The notes under the pieces are model-generated. The model worked only from the letters and a program-made list of their open reading frames with translations, had not been told where the DNA came from and did no database searches. Shown piece by piece: positions 12,730 through 14,587 of a DNA stretch of 14,587 nucleotides (its first letter is position 1; each line of letters begins with the position of its first letter). A program made the position numbers and the translations under genes. The stretch comes from CAZGUH01 sp964529005 (GTDB lineage: Bacteria > Actinomycetota > Acidimicrobiia > Acidimicrobiales > Ilumatobacteraceae): assembly GCA_964529005.1 (NCBI GenBank), contig CAZGUH010000070.1, positions 1-14,587 on the forward strand, in the 5' to 3' direction.

Positions 12730-12764
12730 CTCCCTTTGGGAGAACAATATCCTCCCAAAGGGAG
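12730..12764. promoter_or_regulatory. Duplicated palindromic PadR operator
   Basis: Two 13-bp palindromes, CTCCCTTTGGGAG (12730-12742) and CTCCCAAAGGGAG (12752-12764), are reverse complements of each other. They are separated by the AT-rich AACAATATC, which may hold a -10 element. Centres are 22 bp apart, two helical turns. The right palindrome contains the padR ribosome-binding site (AAGGGAG before ATG 12769); the left one is 20 bp from the methyltransferase ATG. The arrangement strongly suggests PadR dimers repressing both divergent genes. Confidence 0.8.
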
Positions 12765-12768
12765 AACG

Positions 12769-13431
12769 ATGTCAAGAGGCCCCACGCTGACGCCCACCTC
12801 GTACGCGATCCTCGGCCTTCTCGCGGTCAAGCCCTGGACAACCCACGAACTCGTCCAGCAGGTCGATCGCAGCCTGCGCCGCATCTGGCCTCGTGCGGCG
12901 AGCAAGCTCTACGAGGAACCGAAGAAGCTCGTCGCTCACGGATATGCGAGGGCGAGCGACGATGCTGTCGGACGTCGCCGCCGCACGCGCTACACCATCA
13001 CCGCACCGGGTCGCCGTGCGCTCGCGGCGTGGCTGTCACAACCGGGCGATGGCCCGGTTCTCGAGTGCGAGCAACTGGTGAAGATCCACTTCGCCGACAG
13101 TGGCTCGAAGGCCGACGTCGTCGCCAACCTCGACGCGATGCGTGCCTGGGTCCTCGCCCAGAACGAGGAGAATCTCGCCGCCGCCCGCGCCTACCTCGAA
13201 GGACGTGGCGCGTTCCCTCGCCGAGCGGCGCTGAACCAGCTGCCGGGTCGGTTCATCACCGACTTCTACGTGATGGTCGCTCGTTGGGTCGCGTGGGCGA
13301 CCGAGGTCGTGGAGACGTGGCCGGACGACGTGACGGAGGCGCAGTTCAACACCGCGGCGGCCGAAGAAGGCGTCCGCCTGGCGTCGAGCATTCGCGATTT
13401 CCTGGAGCCGGCCACGTCGACGGAGCAGTGA
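12769..13431 (+). CDS. PadR family transcriptional regulator, 220 aa
   Basis: The N-terminal PadR winged helix spans about residues 7-95. It includes LTPTSYAILGLLAVKPWTTH, RIWPRAASKLYEEPKKLVAH and the wing with RRRRTRYTITAPGRRALAAW. A longer helical C-terminal domain (about 96-215) with ECEQLVKIHFADSG and FITDFYVMVARWVAWATEVV is expected to dimerise, as in PadR/Vir-type proteins. It usually acts as a repressor released by a small aromatic or toxic ligand; the ligand is unknown. ATG 12769 uses AAGGGAG about 5 nt upstream, which lies inside the right operator palindrome, so autorepression is likely. It is divergent from the methyltransferase gene, its probable target. Confidence 0.92.
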   Translation: MSRGPTLTPTSYAILGLLAVKPWTTHELVQQVDRSLRRIWPRAASKLYEEPKKLVAHGYARASDDAVGRRRRTRYTITAPGRRALAAWLSQPGDGPVLECEQLVKIHFADSGSKADVVANLDAMRAWVLAQNEENLAAARAYLEGRGAFPRRAALNQLPGRFITDFYVMVARWVAWATEVVETWPDDVTEAQFNTAAAEEGVRLASSIRDFLEPATSTEQ

Positions 13432-13490
13432 GCGTCGCGTCCTCGCGCCGCCTTTCCGGCGACGAACGGTGTAACGCCTGCCGTCGGGCG

Positions 13491-13503
13491 CGGGACTGTC
13501 CCG
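13491..13503. promoter_or_regulatory. Palindrome upstream of the cupin gene
   Basis: CGGGACTGTCCCG is a perfect 6-bp inverted repeat around one central base, lying 28 bp before the cupin ATG and just before its ribosome-binding site. It may be an operator or mRNA-leader element. Half-site spacing differs from the DosR box. No regulator is recognised. Confidence 0.35.
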
Positions 13504-13531
13504 ACCACAGGGAAGAAGGAGGACGGTTGCC

Positions 13532-13897
13532 ATGGCACACCTGATCGCGAAGAGCTTCGAGTCTCCTGACGAGGTGCGGTCGCCGGCCAAGACGAGAGTC
13601 GAGGTCGTGGACCTCGCTGGGGTGAAGGCCGCGCGGCTGACGATCCAGCCCGGTTGGCGCTGGTCGGAGTGCATCCGGCCACTCGTCGGTGGCGATTCCT
13701 GCCAGATCCACCATGTCGGCCTGCTCGTCTCGGGCGCCTTGCACGTGCGTCACGACGACGGGGCGGAAGTGGACGTGACGGAGGGAATGGCCTACGTCAT
13801 CGAACCGGGTCACGACGCCTGGGTCGTCGGCGACGAACCCGTCGTGGCGTTCGAGTTCGACAGCTCCGCGGCGCAGACCTACGCCACGCCGTCCTGA
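13532..13897 (+). CDS. Cupin-domain protein, 121 aa
   Basis: A single-domain cupin. The beta-barrel sequence runs from VEVVDLAGVKAARLTIQPGW through CQIHHVGLLVSGALHVRHDD (cupin motif 1 region, His60, His61 and possibly His71 or His74). EGMAYVIEPGHDAWVVGDEP (motif 2 region, His94) then leads to VVAFEFD. Metal binding is plausible but the classic H-x-H spacing is not exact. No catalytic assignment can be made. ATG 13532 has GAAGGAGG with about 9-nt spacing. It lies 100 bp after padR and is followed 32 bp later by the two-domain ABM-like gene, so the last two probably form an operon. Confidence 0.8.
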   Translation: MAHLIAKSFESPDEVRSPAKTRVEVVDLAGVKAARLTIQPGWRWSECIRPLVGGDSCQIHHVGLLVSGALHVRHDDGAEVDVTEGMAYVIEPGHDAWVVGDEPVVAFEFDSSAAQTYATPS

Positions 13898-13929
13898 CCG
13901 CGATTGCTCACGAGGAGGAGGATCAACTC

Positions 13930-14520
13930 ATGTTCGTCCAGGTCATCACCGGACACGCCAACGACCCCGCGGCGCTCCGCCAGCGGCTGGAACTTTGGCA
14001 GCGCGAGCTGCGCCCCGGCGCGATCGGGTTCCTCGGCGGCACGGTCGGGATCGCGGACGACGGCACGTTCGTCACGCTGGCCCGCTTCGAGGACGCGGCG
14101 TCCGCTCGGCGCAACTCCGATCGCCCGGAGCAGGACGCCTGGTGGCAGGAGACCGCCAAGCTCATCGACGGCGAGGCGACGTTCCGCGAGTCGTCGGACA
14201 TCTCGACGACGTTCGGCGGTGGTTCGAACGACGCCACGTTCGTGCAGATCATGGACGGGACGGTGAAGGACCGATCGAAGGCCGAGGCGTTTGAGACGCC
14301 AGAGATCCTCGATCAGCTGCGCGCTGCTCGCCCCGACCTGCTCGGCGCCGTGCGAGTCTGGTTCGACGGCGGCGCGTTCGTCGAGGCGGCCTACTTCACC
14401 AGCGAGGCAGACGCCCGCAAGGGCGAGAGCTCCGCCGACTTCGCCGGCCCGCAACAGGAGTACATCGACCTGTTCCGGGAGATCCGGTTCATCGACCTCC
14501 GCGACCCGCTGCTCACCTGA
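13930..14520 (+). CDS. Tandem ferredoxin-like (ABM-type) domain protein, 196 aa
   Basis: The protein contains two related alpha/beta units, each beginning with an F-V-Q-x-I/M strand: MFVQVITGHANDPAALRQRL at residue 1 and ATFVQIMDGTVKDRSKAEAF near residue 100. Each continues with a G-rich strand pair (GFLGGTVGIADDGTFVTLAR; LLGAVRVWFDGGAFVEAAYF) and an A/G-rich helix. This is the layout of dimeric alpha-beta barrel proteins such as antibiotic-biosynthesis-monooxygenase-like domains, here fused so that one chain could form the barrel. No catalytic residue can be named. ATG 13930 has GAGGAGGAGG 8-10 nt upstream. It follows the cupin gene by 32 bp. Confidence 0.7.
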   Translation: MFVQVITGHANDPAALRQRLELWQRELRPGAIGFLGGTVGIADDGTFVTLARFEDAASARRNSDRPEQDAWWQETAKLIDGEATFRESSDISTTFGGGSNDATFVQIMDGTVKDRSKAEAFETPEILDQLRAARPDLLGAVRVWFDGGAFVEAAYFTSEADARKGESSADFAGPQQEYIDLFREIRFIDLRDPLLT

Positions 14521-14587
14521 GAGGCATCGCCGGGGCGACAGCAGCGAGGTCGTCGATCCCGGCGCTGAGGGAGGCGTCGATCGGGTG
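14513..14587 (-). CDS. Possible C-terminal end of a minus-strand gene (partial)
   Basis: From the window edge, one minus-strand frame reads HPIDASLSAGIDDLAAVAPA plus MPLR and stops at TGA 14515-14513, overlapping the preceding gene by 8 bp. It has actinobacterial codon use, but 24 codons are too few to identify. It could be chance. Confidence 0.22.
   Translation of the reverse strand, partial: HPIDASLSAGIDDLAAVAPAMPLR

Noticed and set aside
13491..13503. GGGACTGTCCC as a third DosR box
   Set aside because: Its half-sites are separated by one base, not the four of the DosR consensus, so it is kept only as an unassigned palindrome.
11916..13544. 542-codon plus-strand frame across the methyltransferase and padR
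   Set aside because: It is antisense to the methyltransferase and out of phase with PadR, and its composition is typical of a GC-rich shadow frame.
1..14587. CRISPR arrays, insertion sequences, integrases and toxin-antitoxin pairs
   Set aside because: No regularly spaced repeats, transposase motifs, terminal inverted repeats with target duplications, or recognisable toxin/antitoxin genes were seen.

Overview
The window is very GC-rich DNA with tightly packed genes, many 1-4 nt start/stop overlaps and frequent GTG starts. The gene set is an ectABCD cluster, ECF sigma with a zinc-finger anti-sigma, PadR, DosR-like boxes and a DUF488/pfkA pair. This points to a free-living actinobacterium (Actinomycetota). 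An acidimicrobial, salt-exposed organism would fit, but the class is inference.

Left end (1-1924): the 3' half of a tRNA-Cys and its strong terminator, then gene-poor, partly decayed DNA. It holds a possible antisense small ORF, a 5'-truncated fragment resembling a methylenetetrahydrofolate reductase C-terminus, two small hypothetical genes, and an N-terminal fragment resembling a YihY/BrkB membrane protein. Two 22-codon ORFs with good ribosome-binding sites sit directly against the next gene's start.

Centre left (1925-7298): a METTL7-like methyltransferase converges on, and overlaps, the ectoine/5-hydroxyectoine cluster ectA-ectB-ectC-ectD (minus strand). EctA makes N-acetyl-diaminobutyrate from the diaminobutyrate supplied by EctB, EctC closes the ring, and EctD hydroxylates ectoine. 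The catalytic residues of EctB, EctC and EctD are visible, but ectA has no canonical start upstream of its conserved N-terminus. Upstream on the same strand are pfkA and a DUF488 gene, overlapping by 4 nt.

Centre right (7495-11785): an Lrp/AsnC regulator (plus), then a minus-strand run of flavodoxin-like protein, ECF sigma, anti-sigma and an acyl-CoA-dehydrogenase-fold flavoprotein lacking the usual catalytic glutamate. A plus-strand membrane protein is divergent from the flavodoxin gene, and the gap between them carries two DosR-like GGGAC boxes 22 bp apart.

Right end (11775-14587): a SAM methyltransferase and a PadR regulator are divergent around a duplicated 13-bp palindromic operator. 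They are followed by a cupin gene, a two-domain ferredoxin-like (ABM-type) protein, and possibly the end of a minus-strand gene. I saw no CRISPR array, insertion sequence or complete mobile element. The items most worth checking are the ectA start, the DosR-like boxes, the PadR double operator and the short leader ORFs.
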